Shown one piece after another: positions 45,600 to 56,109 of a stretch of 64,000 bases of DNA (the stretch's first letter is position 1; every line of letters starts with the position of its first letter). The position numbers and the translations under genes are program-made. The stretch is from positions 15,378,501-15,442,500 of the forward strand of contig NC_085128.1 of the NCBI RefSeq assembly GCF_030269925.1. The letters run 5' to 3'. Below the pieces are notes generated by a model. That model did not search any database. It saw nothing but the letters and a program-made list of their open reading frames with translations, and was not told the DNA's origin. Origin of the DNA: Bombyx mori. Taxonomy: Eukaryota; Arthropoda; Insecta; Lepidoptera; Bombycidae.

Positions 45600-45749
45600 T
45601 GAATGATGTAATTAAGGTTCAATTTGGTTTGCGTACTATCCGTAAAGAAAAACTGTGTGTGGTTGCAACGACATTTATTGTGCGACTGACTTCACTTTTG
45701 ACAAGTAAAAATATCGTAATTAGCAAAGAGTATAAGGTTAGTAACAACA
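45600..45749 (-). repeat. 5' LTR of the Pao/Bel element
   Basis: 150 bp, base-for-base identical to the LTR at 40858. On the minus strand the sequence right after it, TATTGGTCAAATTCGAGC, is the expected place for a tRNA primer site starting TGG; the primer tRNA is not identified. Confidence 0.9.
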
Positions 45750-46034
45750 CAAATCGATTAGTCGCATATGAACTAGAGAGTAAAAGAAGCAACTTTATTC
45801 AGGGAAATTGCCACATGTTTTATTCTTTCTGAATTACAATTTTAATTGTTTGCAAGTCTTTTAGTAATTGATAAATTAAGAGAAGCGTTGGTTTGTTAAT
45901 GGCGTTCGATGTATTAGTATCGAAATATTCTAAAATTACAATAATAAAATTGAAATACGCAATTTGCGTTAGCACTAGTGATGCGTAATATGAAGGCAGC
46001 TCTATACATGTTTCCAGTGACGCCACGTGTTTTG

Positions 46035-46363
46035 ACCATACCCGATCCTGCGGACCGAATGGTAAACAGTTGACGTCGCCCTAAAGGCGTCATTACGGAT
46101 CTGCCCGATCCATTGACGGTGCTTTTAGGTACCTCAAGCACCGGTCACCGTCCGAATTAACCCATAGACACAGCCCACTGAGTTTCTCGCAGGATCTTCT
46201 CAGTGGGTCGCGTTTCCGATCCGGTGGTAGATTCTGCTAAGCACTGCTCTTACTAGGGCTAGTATTAGCAACACTACCAGTTTGAACCCCGTGAGATCAC
46301 CTAAACGTCAAGGCGAAGCTGAAATAGTCTCTCAAGGCTATCAGCATAGGTAGGAAAAAAAAA
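46035..46363 (+). mobile_element. L1-like LINE 3' fragment with 8-bp target duplication
   Basis: Carries GGTGCTTTTAGGTACCTCAA, CCCACTGAGTTTCTCGC, CCGATCCGGTGGTAGATT and an A tail. GTGTTTTG flanks it at 46027-46034 and 46364-46371. 5' truncated. Confidence 0.8.
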
Positions 46364-46374
46364 GTGTTTTGGCT

Positions 46375-47260
46375 TGACAGATGGGTTTGATTTTTTAATT
46401 ACAGTAAGTACTGTAGAAGTTAAAGAACGAAACGCTATCTTCGAGGTTGGCACAGATTACTATTAGGTAATAAACAATTGAATTATATCCGTCGTATAGT
46501 GCCGAGTGCCGTTAAGCATGACGGTCACCGCTGTAATTGGTTTTATGTAAATATATAAAGAGCCGCGATTTCCTGGGGGCCAGCAAGCTAGCGATATGTC
46601 GAGGGCAACGCAAATTGTATACAAAGATATAAATGTCATTCGTGAATATAAATATGTTTCGTAGGTATCGCTTTAGAAAAAATTGTATCTGCAGCAGCAG
46701 ATTGATACGAGTATGCTGGGCGTCTTATAATGTGGCTACGCATACCGAAATTCTCGCTCTGTTTGTACAATAACATTTTATACAATTCTAAAAATCAAAG
46801 AACGATTGCTCCAAATTCATTTGGGTAGTAGTATTATTTCAATCGCCATTCCATTAACGCTCACGTTATTTTAATGGCCAACATCGGACTTCAATTCCGC
46901 AAGTAATATTTGAATTAAACCGGAGACGATTGAGACGGCCCGGGGGTACGCTGTCGCTAAAATAGGGTACCGTACCCCGAAATGGGCTCCAGGTCTCGAC
47001 ACGACCCGTCTTGTATGGGTTAATTGATTTATGTATTCCGCTCCCGAAGGCCCGGATTAATAGATTTGTTGCTTAAATAATAATCCGTGATGAATTTCGA
47101 ATTGCCCGTCCGTGTTCCGTGGAGTTATAGTGTTATTGTTTGGCCGATAGCTGCGGGGTGTTTTCAAGTTGCGAGCCTGTTTTGAAACGAAGTTTATAAT
47201 CTGCCGGGAAGTTGGCAGGCCACGGAAATGCTTCCGTATGCTAATTTCATCGATAAATCG
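46375..47260. other. Gene-free stretch, apparently single-copy
   Basis: Moderate GC content, no frames of note, no match to any repeat in the window. The part 46860-47250 contains GAGACGGCCCGGGGGTACG and CGATAGCTGCGGGGTG. It may be conserved noncoding DNA, but that needs comparison with other moths. Confidence 0.35.
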
Positions 47261-47261
47261 T

Positions 47262-47392
47262 TTTAATTTTTTTTTTCTTTTATTGCCCTTGTAGGCAGAC
47301 GAGCATACGGCCCACCTGATGGTGAGTGGTTACCGTCGCCCATGGACTTCAGCAATGCCAGGAGCAGAGCCAAGCCGCTGCCTACCGCTTAA
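47262..47392 (-). mobile_element. LINE 3' tail, GTAGGCAG family, reversed
   Basis: T-run, TTGCCCTTGTAGGCAGACG, CACCTGATGGTGAGTGGTTA, GCCAAGCCGCTGCCTACC. Confidence 0.7.
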
Positions 47393-47394
47393 TA

Positions 47395-48090
47395 CTCTCC
47401 ACAAGCCTCGTTTGAAGAAGGACATGTCATAGCGCATAGCAAATTCAATGATACACGTGTAAAATGGAGTAGGAGCAAGTTAGTGAAAACCAAATTGTTA
47501 AAGGGCAGGCAGTATGTTAATTCACATGATCACTGCCGTCTAGACATAAATGGCTTGGAAACTGGCCTTATTAGGACGATATGACGATTTTGTGATTTAA
47601 TAATAAACTTATAGGTATTGTGGAGCTGAGGTAGGCATATGTCCAGCAGTGGACATCTATGGGCCGATAATGATGTACATACATACATATATAGCCATCC
47701 GAGGTCAAGACGTGTAGTGAATTAAACATAAACTTGTCAAAATCAAATTGGAACTTTAGCTTCAAAACGACTCTTCGGAACATGATTCTACAGAGTCGTA
47801 ATAGTCTTAACTTAATGACCCTTTATAAAGAGCTCTTTAATCAAACACTCTTATATACTTGACATTTAATATTGCCACAGCAATACATTATATACACGTT
47901 TTGTACTACATATTTATTTCTATCCTATCTCTTCTGTTGTTGTCTAATTTTATTAGTCACTTTTCCGTTACACATTTTCGTGTTTTAATCCAAGCAGGCT
48001 AAAGGCGCTTAGTCCGTTCTTTGTCTCCTGTGGCCGGCACAAATTCAGTTCAGTCTATCAAAAATAGGACGCATATGAGCTGTATACTTA
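47395..48090. other. Stretch without recognised gene
   Basis: A GAGGTAGGCATATGTCCAGC and GTGGACATCTATGGGC block near 47630-47662 resembles the end of other moth LINEs. No gene. Confidence 0.4.
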
Positions 48091-48093
48091 GTC

Positions 48094-48212
48094 GGTAGAC
48101 AGCGGCTTGGCTCTGCCCCTGGTATTGTTGAAGTCCAAGGGCGACGGTAACCGCTCACCATCAGGTGGTCCGTATGCTCGTCGTCTGCCTACAAGGACAA
48201 TAAAAAAAATAC
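48094..48212 (+). mobile_element. LINE 3' tail, GTAGGCAG family
   Basis: GTAGACAGCGGCTTGGCTCT to GTCTGCCTACAAGGACAATA with an A tail; a GTC duplication within the final block. Confidence 0.7.
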
Positions 48213-48286
48213 TTTTACCACTAAGCAGCTTATTTTCACCTGCATTCCGAGAGTGCATTCGAAGTCCGGGGTTTTAGTAACCAGCT

Positions 48287-48760
48287 TTTTTTCCTAACTA
48301 TTCGCTGGTAGCCTAAGAGGCTATTTCAGCTACGCCCGGACGGGTAAGTGAGCTCACGGGTCAACCTGAGAGAATTTGCTAGCACTAGTTCTCCGTGTTC
48401 AATATAATAACGCGTTTAGGGTGCTGGTGGTGCTGCCCCGCTTTTGTAGCGCATCAGGGATGTTTGCAGACGCGCACATAGATTGTTTTTACGCTACCAT
48501 GCGTAAGAGGTGTGCATCTCTGGTAAGCAGAGTGATATCTCCTATGGGATGTTACGACAGTAATTCATTGTGATGTAAATATAACTACTAACATAGGTCT
48601 AAGTCTTATTAACAATTTATATGAGTCATGGTTACTTGCAATAAAAACATTATTATTATTATTATTATTACTAGCCCTAGCAAGAGCAGTGTTTCGTAGA
48701 ATCTACCATGGGATAGGAATCGCGACCCACTGAGAAGATCCGAAGAGAAACTCAATTGAC
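48287..48760 (-). mobile_element. L1-like LINE 3' fragment split by another LINE
   Basis: Reversed blocks TTCAGCTACGCC and GTGAGCTCACGG (48287-48386) and CCTAGCAAGAGCAGTG to AGAAGATCCGAAGAGAAACT (from 48673). A second LINE end, 48387-48672, sits between them, bounded by ACTAG on each side. Confidence 0.65.
48387..48672 (+). mobile_element. CR1/L2-like LINE 3' end with (ATT)n tail
   Basis: The frame to 48573 reads RVQYNNAFRVLVVLPRFCSA then SGMFADAHIDCFYATMRKR, the reverse-transcriptase C-terminus of CR1/L2-like LINEs. A short UTR and an ATT microsatellite follow. Inserted in an L1-like fragment. Confidence 0.65.
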
Positions 48761-48809
48761 AACCAGTTAACGCATACGTCTAGTAACTATCGTAAACAAA
48801 ACTGCTTTT

Positions 48810-49053
48810 ACTGGTGGTAGGACCTCTTGCGCGTCCGCACGGGTGGGTACCACCACGCCGCCTATTTCTGCCGTAAAGCAGTAATGCGTTTCGGTTTGAA
48901 GGGTGGGGCAGCCGTTGTAACTATACTTGAGACCTTAGAGCTATCTCAAGGTAGGTGGCGTACTTACGTTGTAGATGTCTATGGGCTCCAGTAACCACTT
49001 AACACAAGGTGGGCTGTGAGCTCGTCCACCCAACTAAGCAATAAAAAAAAAAA
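48810..49053 (+). mobile_element. Bm1 SINE, 5'-short form
   Basis: From ACTGGTGGTAGGACCTC to CAACTAAGCAATAAAAAAAA. Confidence 0.88.
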
Positions 49054-49059
49054 GAAAAA

Positions 49060-49850
49060 GTAGATTTATAAAAAACGTCAAGTTTTTGTACAGAAATGAA
49101 ATAAAGGCGGCACGTATAATATAAATCACGAAATAAATAAAAATCTTTTATTTATTTAACGTTTATTACGCTGTAATAAAAACGGCTTTAAGAATCCGAG
49201 TCACACACACGCATTCGAATCAACCGAACGCCACAAAGGGAGTCTTATCTTTCTTTACCTTTTGCTGCTTAAAAATACAACGCGGTCGGTCTTTTTATTT
49301 AACCAAGACTTACTACAATTACATTTGTAAATTAAACTAATGAAAGCGTAAAGATGGACGTGAATAGACTAAAATTCGTCGGTTTTTTTTCTTTGTTTCG
49401 ATCTGTTATACGGTATTGAAAAAATATCTTTTAAAAAAGATTTTATTGACGAAATGAATATATAAAGATTTCACGACGATTAATGACGGCAACCGTGCCG
49501 TGTGGAATTAGGAATAGGACTGACTGGATAGGGAGGGGATTGTTCTCTAATAAAGGATCACAACTGCTGATGCTATTCGGGAAAGGTGATGATGAAAGGA
49601 AAGCCAGGAACCAGAGGGCATCATAGCAGATAGTTTTGTCGATTGAAAAACCTAATTAAGTTAGTGATTTCAATGAATAGTCTGGTAAGTTTGTATCAGA
49701 GACCGTTACACTCCATAATCCGGGGAAATTCGATGTGATCTTTTATGATATTTATGGTGTGATCCTACCCAAGGCTGTCGCATGCAACCATGTTGTTCTA
49801 CAACAAAATTATTACGTACCAAATTGATTACATGACATGAGAAATTACCA
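49060..49850. other. Stretch without recognised gene
   Basis: Nothing identified. Confidence 0.4.
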
Positions 49851-49867
49851 CCGTCCTATACATTCCT

Positions 49868-50926
49868 TTTTTTTTTTTTTTTTTAACGCTGGGGAATCCA
49901 TTTACGGATACCCGGTCGAGGGGGGTAACGGACCGGGTTATGTCGGACTCCGGCGCCTCCTGAGAGGAAGAAGGGGAGAAGAGAAGGGCCGAGGTCCTTC
50001 ACCTCCCCCAATTTCTCACAGGAGACTACGCCTTGAAAAAGGCGCGCGAAGCACTTGCCCCGCAGAACGACTACCGACTAAACCCCATCGAGCTCCACCA
50101 CACCGACTACACGAAACTTACGGTACCGCGATGCGCGCCGAAAGTCTCGCCTTAGGCGGTACCCATACTAATGTTAAGACGGGATTTCATCCCCGGGAAA
50201 ATCCCGTAGAACCTCGTCTCGGGAGACACACCGCGAGCGGCGCACAGGAGCCACCTTGCACCGCTTCACCACCGGACCAACAGTCGAGTGCCGAGCGCCC
50301 CCGCACCCGGCACTCGATAGTCCCTACGAGGGCTGAGCGGCGGCCTCTCGCACGCGCCGTCCACCCCGCCTTCTGCGCTGAGGAGCCGAAGAGGGATCCC
50401 GTTCCCTTTCGCGCTCCTCAGCCTCACGAAGCGCCATGACCAAGTCACAGAACCCAGCCATGGCCTCCCACGAACTCCGGTCCTCTACCATACGGGCGAC
50501 GATAGCCCGCAAAGAGAGGTCCTGCCCCAACACCGCGACGAGGTTTCGCCGCGGGTGCTCCCACCGTGGGCACGCTTCTAGCGCGTGCTGAGCGTCATCG
50601 TTCGGGTGCCCGCACTGGTGGCAGCCCGGATGTGGCTCCCTTCCGCAGACTCTCCACAGATACCTCCCGAAGCATCCATGCCCTGAGAGGACGTGGGTGA
50701 GGCGAAAGGAGAGCTCACCGTGTCGCCGGTCCGACCATGCCTCCAGCACAGGCACCAGTGCCTCGAGCGTGCGCTGACGAGTGGCCGAAGTTCGGCCGAG
50801 CTCCTCCAGCAAGCGCTCTCTCCATTTGGCATACGCCAGACCACGCGCAGCACGCCTCCATCGATCGACAACCGACGGGCCGGGTGTCCGTTCCCGAGTT
50901 GAGGACTGTGTTCTCCGTCGGTATGT
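49868..50926 (-). mobile_element. R1-clade LINE, 5' truncated, copy A
   Basis: 1059 bp with the A tail at the left (T-run on plus). Flanked by a 16-bp target duplication, CGTCCTATACATTCCT (49852-49867 and 50927-50942). Contains the ORF2 C-terminus and 3' UTR. Confidence 0.9.
50324..50926 (-). CDS. R1-clade LINE ORF2 C-terminus, copy A
   Basis: The last about 200 residues of ORF2, downstream of the reverse transcriptase domain. It shows the Cys/His zinc motif REPHPGCHQCGHPNDDAQHA ending EACP, as in R1-clade LINEs. The preceding block is SGHGCFGRYLWRV. The first residues of the long frame (MAGMYRT) come from flanking host DNA through the target duplication. The tail is Arg/Glu-rich. Same family as copy C at 59851 and about 75-80 percent identical by eye. 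A dead fragment, because it lacks endonuclease and reverse transcriptase. Confidence 0.8.
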   Translation of the reverse strand, partial: TYRRRTQSSTRERTPGPSVVDRWRRAARGLAYAKWRERLLEELGRTSATRQRTLEALVPVLEAWSDRRHGELSFRLTHVLSGHGCFGRYLWRVCGREPHPGCHQCGHPNDDAQHALEACPRWEHPRRNLVAVLGQDLSLRAIVARMVEDRSSWEAMAGFCDLVMALREAEERERERDPSSAPQRRRRGGRRVREAAAQPS

Positions 50927-51002
50927 CGTCCTATACATTCCTGCCATTAGTCAATCATATTTCAAGTGAGGCGAGTCTTTGTTGTTCGTTATTTTTTATT
51001 AT

Positions 51003-51370
51003 TTTAATTGCTTAGATGGGTGGACAAGCTTACCGCCCATCTGATGTTAAATGGTTACCGGAGCCTATAGACATCTATAACGTAAATGCCACTATCTACC
51101 TTGAGATATAAGTTCTAAGGTTTTAGTTTCTACAGTACAACACTTTACAACAGCTGTCTCACTCTTCCCGAAGCCCTTCCCTTGTAGGCAGCGGCTTGGC
51201 TCTGCCCCTGGGATTGCTGAAGTCCATGGGCGACGGTAACTCACCATCAGGTGTGCCGTATGCTCGTCTGCCTACAAGGGCAATTAAAAAAAAACGCATT
51301 ACTGCTTCACGGCATAAATAGGCAGTGGTACCTACTCGAACGGATTCACAAGACATTCTACCACCAGTAA
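51003..51370 (-). mobile_element. Bm1 SINE split by a LINE tail
   Basis: Reversed Bm1 from ATTGCTTAGATGGGTGGACA to CACTCTTC. It resumes at AACGCATTACTGCTTCACGG and ends ACCACCAGTAA. The gap is filled by the LINE tail at 51169-51292. Confidence 0.85.
51169..51292 (+). mobile_element. LINE 3' tail nested in Bm1
   Basis: GTAGGCAGCGGCTTGGCTCT through GTCTGCCTACAAGGGCAATT with an A tail, inserted in a Bm1 body; younger than that Bm1. Confidence 0.8.
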
Positions 51371-51379
51371 AAGTTAGGC

Positions 51380-51690
51380 CGTTGACGTTATTTGCGCCTT
51401 TATTGAACAGAACGTGGAGCTAATGATCAAGACATATCCATTTCCCACTACCAGATTGCATGACTTCGATGTTGTACGCAGTCGATAACGAATCGAGTTA
51501 ATTAAGCACAGTCCAAGTTCTAACTTGGATCATTAACAAAAGCATTAGCGATTCCACTGCTCGGAGACTTGGGAGAAGTTTTTCTGATATATAGGTACGT
51601 TCTGGGAAATCTCTAATTTCGTTACGGTGTAGACAGAAGTCGATTCGGTGACGGTTAATTGACTACGGAAGTAACTATTCTCATTTAAAA
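51380..51690. other. Stretch without recognised gene
   Basis: Nothing identified. Confidence 0.4.
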
Positions 51691-51697
51691 TTTACTA

Positions 51698-52094
51698 GTG
51701 GTCCCGCATAAGTCGAAATTCGACTTTAATCAATTGAAATTTTATGTTTAAACATTGTTATGGTTCTATTGTCATAGATTTAGCCAAGACTACACTATAG
51801 ACGAATATTAATAAAGATAAACAATATTAACCTATTCTTAATTGGACCACAAACTTTAAGCAATAACAAAAGTTTGACAATAAACAAAGAGTCTATGTGT
51901 GTGTCAAATACATGGTAGTGTGTGTAATATTTTCTTTATTGATTTAATGTATCTTTTATGCATTATTTAAAAAAAATATTAGCATTGTGCACTTCTTCTC
52001 TATATTCTCTAAAACTGTGGAAAATTTAATACTCCTCCGTCCGCTCAATTTACGTAAAAAGGGATACAAAGTTTTTGCTTCACGTATTAATATA
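51698..52094 (+). mobile_element. Left arm of a foldback MITE, ending at a mariner
   Basis: Matches the left arm of the 21651 element from GTGGTCCCGC to TTTTGCTTCACGTATTAAT, where a mariner is inserted. The right arm is not found beyond the mariner. Confidence 0.75.
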
Positions 52095-53400
52095 CCTAGT
52101 CAGGTCATAAATTCTGTCACATGTTTAATGTAAAATAATTGAAACAAGTTTATTCATTATGTAACCATTCATATACCAAAATGAACTTAACAAAACATAG
52201 ATTCTTATGACACTAAAGTTTATTCAAAATGACCTCCGTGATTTTGAATACAGACCTTCAATCTGCGCGGCCAGTCGTCTATCGCAGCACGAAGGAGGTC
52301 CATGTCAATATCGGCGGCTGCCTTAATCAAGGATGTCTTGAGTGACTCCAAATTGGAATGAGGCTTTGAGCACGCCTTTTCCTCAAGGGGTGGCATATCT
52401 TGTAATCTAACGGATTCAAATCTGGACTGGAGGAGGGCCAGTCTTCGTGCCGGATGAAGTCGATTTCACGCGCCGCCAGCCAGTCTTGTGTGCTTTTCGC
52501 TCTATGAGCTGGCGCCGAATCTTGTTGGAATACCCAGTGCTTGTTATTGAACATGGTATGAGAAACAGGTTCCACAAGGTTCGTCAGGACTGTATTTTGA
52601 TACACAACTGCATTCGTTTTTACACCTTTCTCACAAAAATGTACCTCTGTTAAGCCCCAATAAGAAACTCCCAACCATACCATGAGCGAGGATGGAAAAT
52701 GACCTCGTTGGACACGCGGAATACGGTTGCTCGCTTCTTCACTACTGTGTGCGTACACCTTATCATTTTGTTTGTTGTAGCTCTCTTCTACGGTAAACAT
52801 TTTTTCATCCGAAAAAAGAATTTCCCGATATTTTTTTCCCGCGTACCGCTTCAACAAAGCGCGGCATCTCTTCAGTCTCAGGTCCATTAGATGAGCATTC
52901 AAACGATGTCCTGTTTTTCTTCGATATGCCCGAAGCCCTAAGTCTTCATTTAACACCCTTTTCACCGTGGTTCTGCTTAACCCCATCTGAAGGGCCAACA
53001 GTTTCTGCTTACGTTTGGGATTTCTTTGAATTCGCGCCTTCACAGCTTTTATCACTGCTGGAGTCCTAACAGACCGAGGGCGACCACTTCTTGACCTGTC
53101 ATCTACACTAGAGTCTTCATTGTATCGTTTGATGGTACGATAAACGAATCTTTTGGTTATATTCAAAATTTTCAGTATGTTAAAAATTTGAATTGGCGCG
53201 TAACCGCAACGATGCAACGCAATAACTGCAACACGGTCTTCTTTAAGCGTCCACTCCATATTTAAAAATGAGTAAAATTCTAAAAGTATACATTTTTATT
53301 TTCATGAACAATTCGAAATTCGAATTCAATAAACTTTTTTGTGGCCAGCATTCTAAAAGAAAAGTTTTTACTGTGTGACAATACTTATGACCTGACTAGT
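52095..53400 (-). mobile_element. Mariner (DD37D) element, copy 2
   Basis: 1306 bp with the same ends as copy 1, TA at 52093-52094 and 53401-53402. Nearly identical to copy 1 along its length. Confidence 0.92.
52327..53259 (-). pseudogene. Mariner transposase, copy 2, frameshifted
   Basis: Matches the intact transposase at 31269 through the helix-turn-helix region and the three catalytic aspartates, then shifts frame after NPLDYKI because of a missing base and substitutions near 52384-52392. The last about 58 residues of the intact protein are replaced by an unrelated 23-residue tail. It probably lacks function. Confidence 0.9.
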
Positions 53401-53420
53401 TATAGATAGTATTTTTATCT

Positions 53421-53860
53421 TTTTTTTATTTATTGCTTAGCTGGGTGGACGAGCTCACAGCCCACCTGGTGTTAAGTGGTTACCGGAGCCCATAGACATC
53501 CACAACGTGAATGCGCCACCCACCTTGAGACATAAGTTCTAAGGTCTCAGTAAAGTTACAACGGCTGTCCCACCCTTCAAACCAAAACGCATTACTGCTT
53601 CACAGCAGAAATAGGCAGGGCGGTGGTACCCACCCGCGCGGACTCACAAGAGGTCCTACCACTAGTAATTACGCAAATTATAATTTTGCGGGTTTCATTT
53701 TTATTATACGATGTTATTCCTTCACCGTGGAAGTCAATCGTGAACATTTGTTGAGTACGTATTTCACTAGAAAAATTGGTACCCGCCTGAGATTCGAACA
53801 CCGGTGCATCGCTCAACACGAATGCACCGAACGTCTTATCCGTTAGGCCACGACGACTTC
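53421..53860 (-). mobile_element. Bm1 SINE, full length
   Basis: Reversed complete copy with the tRNA-like head (GAGATTCGAACACC, TCCGTTAGGCCACGACGAC). One of the best-preserved copies here. It starts 20 bp beyond the mariner. Confidence 0.9.
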
Positions 53861-53986
53861 AGAAGTTTGTTGTTGGTACACAATACGGCATATATATGTA
53901 TATACAGGTAACATAACAAAGGTTGCACTGAAGTTATACATAAGTTTCTTCCAGTACATTTCAATTTAACAATTTCTATAATTACA

Positions 53987-54203
53987 CTAGCCATACTCGC
54001 CGGCTTCGCTGGGCATTTAAAATTAACATTATTATTTATTGTCATTATTATTAGGGAGTCCAACACTCATATAAATATTAGCCTATCTATTAAGTATATG
54101 TATTTTCTACATGGATACCAAGTTTCAAGTCAATCGGATGCATGGTTCAGTAGTTATCACGGAATACCGTAAAAACCACTGTAGATTTATATATTAGTAT
54201 AGA
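53987..54203 (-). mobile_element. Non-autonomous Helitron-like element with canonical ends
   Basis: Read on the minus strand it begins TCTATACTAATATATAAATC and ends GCCGGCGAGTATGGCTAG, with A before and T after. A GC-rich hairpin precedes the CTAG end. 217 bp, no coding. Same family as 34302 and 35941. Confidence 0.75.
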
Positions 54204-54224
54204 TAGGTTTCAAGTGTAGAGCAT

Positions 54225-55205
54225 TTTTTTTTTTTTTTCCACAGGAGAAAATCGCCGGATCCCCACCCGCGCGGCAGGTGGGGTATGTGGGAGTTGAACC
54301 TCACTAAAAACTCCTGCCGCTCACAACCGGCGCCCTACCTCGGACCGGGCCGGAGCCCAGTCGGGGCTATTGAAACGGCGGGACAGGGTTGACGCAGAGC
54401 ACATTACATCCATCCCACCGTCCCACGGACGCTGGACCGGCGGCCGCCAGCGACACGACCACCGGTTCCCTCGTTCAGCGGGCCGAGAGCCCGCTTTGAT
54501 GGCGCCGCGTTACACCTTCCCCCAGAGCGGTCGGGGGAACGCGGTCTGCCATCACCCGGCTTCCTATTGCGGGTGAGCGTGCAAGCACGCCACCCCACGT
54601 CTGGGTCTCTCCCCGCACAAAACGGGTGGGACCCCTAGCTCTTAGGGGGCCAGGTCACGGATACGACCCCGGTCCCGACCCCCTGCTCGGCGGCGGCGGG
54701 TTTCTGCGTAGTGAGGAGAGCTTTCCCTCACTCGCCCCGCCGCCTCCTTCTGCGATATGGTGCACTCGCAGAAGTCGAGCATAGCCTTCCATGACTCATC
54801 GCTGCCAAGCATCAACGCCACGACGCCAGGCAGCGACAAGTCAGGTCCTATCTTTGCGACCAGGACACGGCGCTGCACCTCCCAAGCGGGGCAGACAGCG
54901 AGCGTATGCTCCGCCGTGTCCAGGTCGTGTCCACAATGGTGACACCTCGTCGTCGGCTCAGCCCCTATCCGGCGCAGGTACTTCCCGAAGCATCCGTGCC
55001 CGGTCAGCACCTGCACCAGACGAAAGGTGAGACGTCCCTCGCCACATTCACCCAGTCATCAAAGACCGGGTAAACCGCCTCGACGGTCCGTAGCCCCCAC
55101 GTGGGGTTGGCCAATCGCCTCGACCACGACTCGAGCACGGACCGCCGAGAATGGGCCTTCCGCGCCCGCAGCTCACTTTCGGGGACACGCGCCACGCCCC
55201 GAGCA
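54225..55205 (-). mobile_element. R1-clade LINE, second family, 5' truncated
   Basis: About 981 bp, T-run at left, flanked by a 14-bp target duplication CAAGTGTAGAGCAT (54211-54224 and 55206-55219). GC-rich, unlike its surroundings. Confidence 0.88.
54642..55205 (-). pseudogene. R1-clade LINE ORF2 C-terminus, second family, frameshifted
   Basis: Two overlapping frames together give the C-terminal part: SWSRRLANPTWGLRTVEAVY upstream, then FRLVQVLTGHGCFGKYLRR and a zinc motif RCHHCGHDLDTAEHTLAVCP. A frameshift near 55010-55020 separates them. The layout matches copies A and C, but the sequence is clearly a different family. Confidence 0.75.
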
Positions 55206-55330
55206 CAAGTGTAGAGCATAAATAATATTAGAACTAAAATTGAAGATTAAAGCTTTTTGATAATGAAATAATCTTCTTAAAAACCGTACGAGTAAAACAA
55301 ATATACTTGCATTAATATAGATATACTACA

Positions 55331-55577
55331 TTACTGATGGTAGGACCTCTTGTGAGTCCGCGCGGGTGGGTACCACCACCCCGCCTATTTCTACCGTGAA
55401 GCAGTAATGCGTTTCGGTTTGAAGGGTGGGGCAGCCGTTGTAACTACACTGAGACCTTGGAACTTATGTCTCAAGGTGGGTGGCGCATTTACGTTGTAGA
55501 TGTCTATGGGCTTCAGTAACCACCTAACACCAGGTGGGCTGTGAGCTCGTCCACCCATCTAAGCAATAAAAAAAAAT
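55331..55577 (+). mobile_element. Bm1 SINE, 5'-short form
   Basis: From TTACTGATGGTAGGACC to CATCTAAGCAATAAAAAAA. Confidence 0.88.
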
Positions 55578-55579
55578 AT

Positions 55580-56100
55580 CGACCGTTGTGTCGACAGAAT
55601 CCTTGGTTCGTCGTGATAAATATTTTTTAACTTAAAATCCTTGCTCATTTGGTAGTTACCGGATTAATCAACTGCTTAAAGGAAAACATCGGTGTTCCGG
55701 ATACTAGGTACAAAGCTTGGCCGCCGGATAGTACGGTGATTAGCTTTAGCACAGCTTTCATTAAAGCTTGCTGCTATGCTTCAGCCTCTAAGCTTAATGT
55801 CAGCTACTAGAATAAAACTTTAAAAATACCCGTCAAAGGAATTCCTTGGGTTTCTTTTAGGGTCGGGCAAAAACAGAAATGATTTAAAATTTCAATAAAG
55901 TCGTTTTGCAATAGATGTCTAAGTGAGTGTAGTATTTTAATTTAGTGTATTTTTTTTTGTACGAGTGGCCGCATTGAAATTTGACAGCTATAATTATTTT
56001 CATCTGTGTTTGTTTTTGATAACGCCATATTTAAAGCGGTTAGTTGCCCTCAATTAAGAAAAATAGTATTATTATTCGCCAATAGATGTCGGGAAGAGTT
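55580..56100. other. Stretch without recognised gene
   Basis: Nothing identified. Confidence 0.4.
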
Positions 56101-56109
56101 GATTATTCA

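Larger units (their letters stand above)
40858..45749 (-). mobile_element. Pao/Bel LTR retrotransposon, complete ends, integrase core deleted
   Basis: 4892 bp bounded by two identical 150-bp LTRs (40858-41007 and 45600-45749), each TG...CA, and flanked by CAAAT on both sides (40853-40857 and 45750-45754). The order on the minus strand is gag (DUF1759), zinc knuckles, aspartic protease, reverse transcriptase, Pao peptidase/linker, RNase H, then the start of integrase. The remaining integrase and most of the C-terminal DUF5641 are missing, a pol frameshift lies near 42410, and a stop replaces a Trp codon at the end of the second frame. Identical LTRs mean a recent insertion that was probably already defective or mobilised by proteins from elsewhere. 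Confidence 0.93.

Noticed and set aside
49837..50439. 200-residue plus-strand Arg/Pro-rich frame
   Set aside because: It lies antisense over the 3' part of an R1-clade LINE and includes its T-run; the real frame is on the minus strand.
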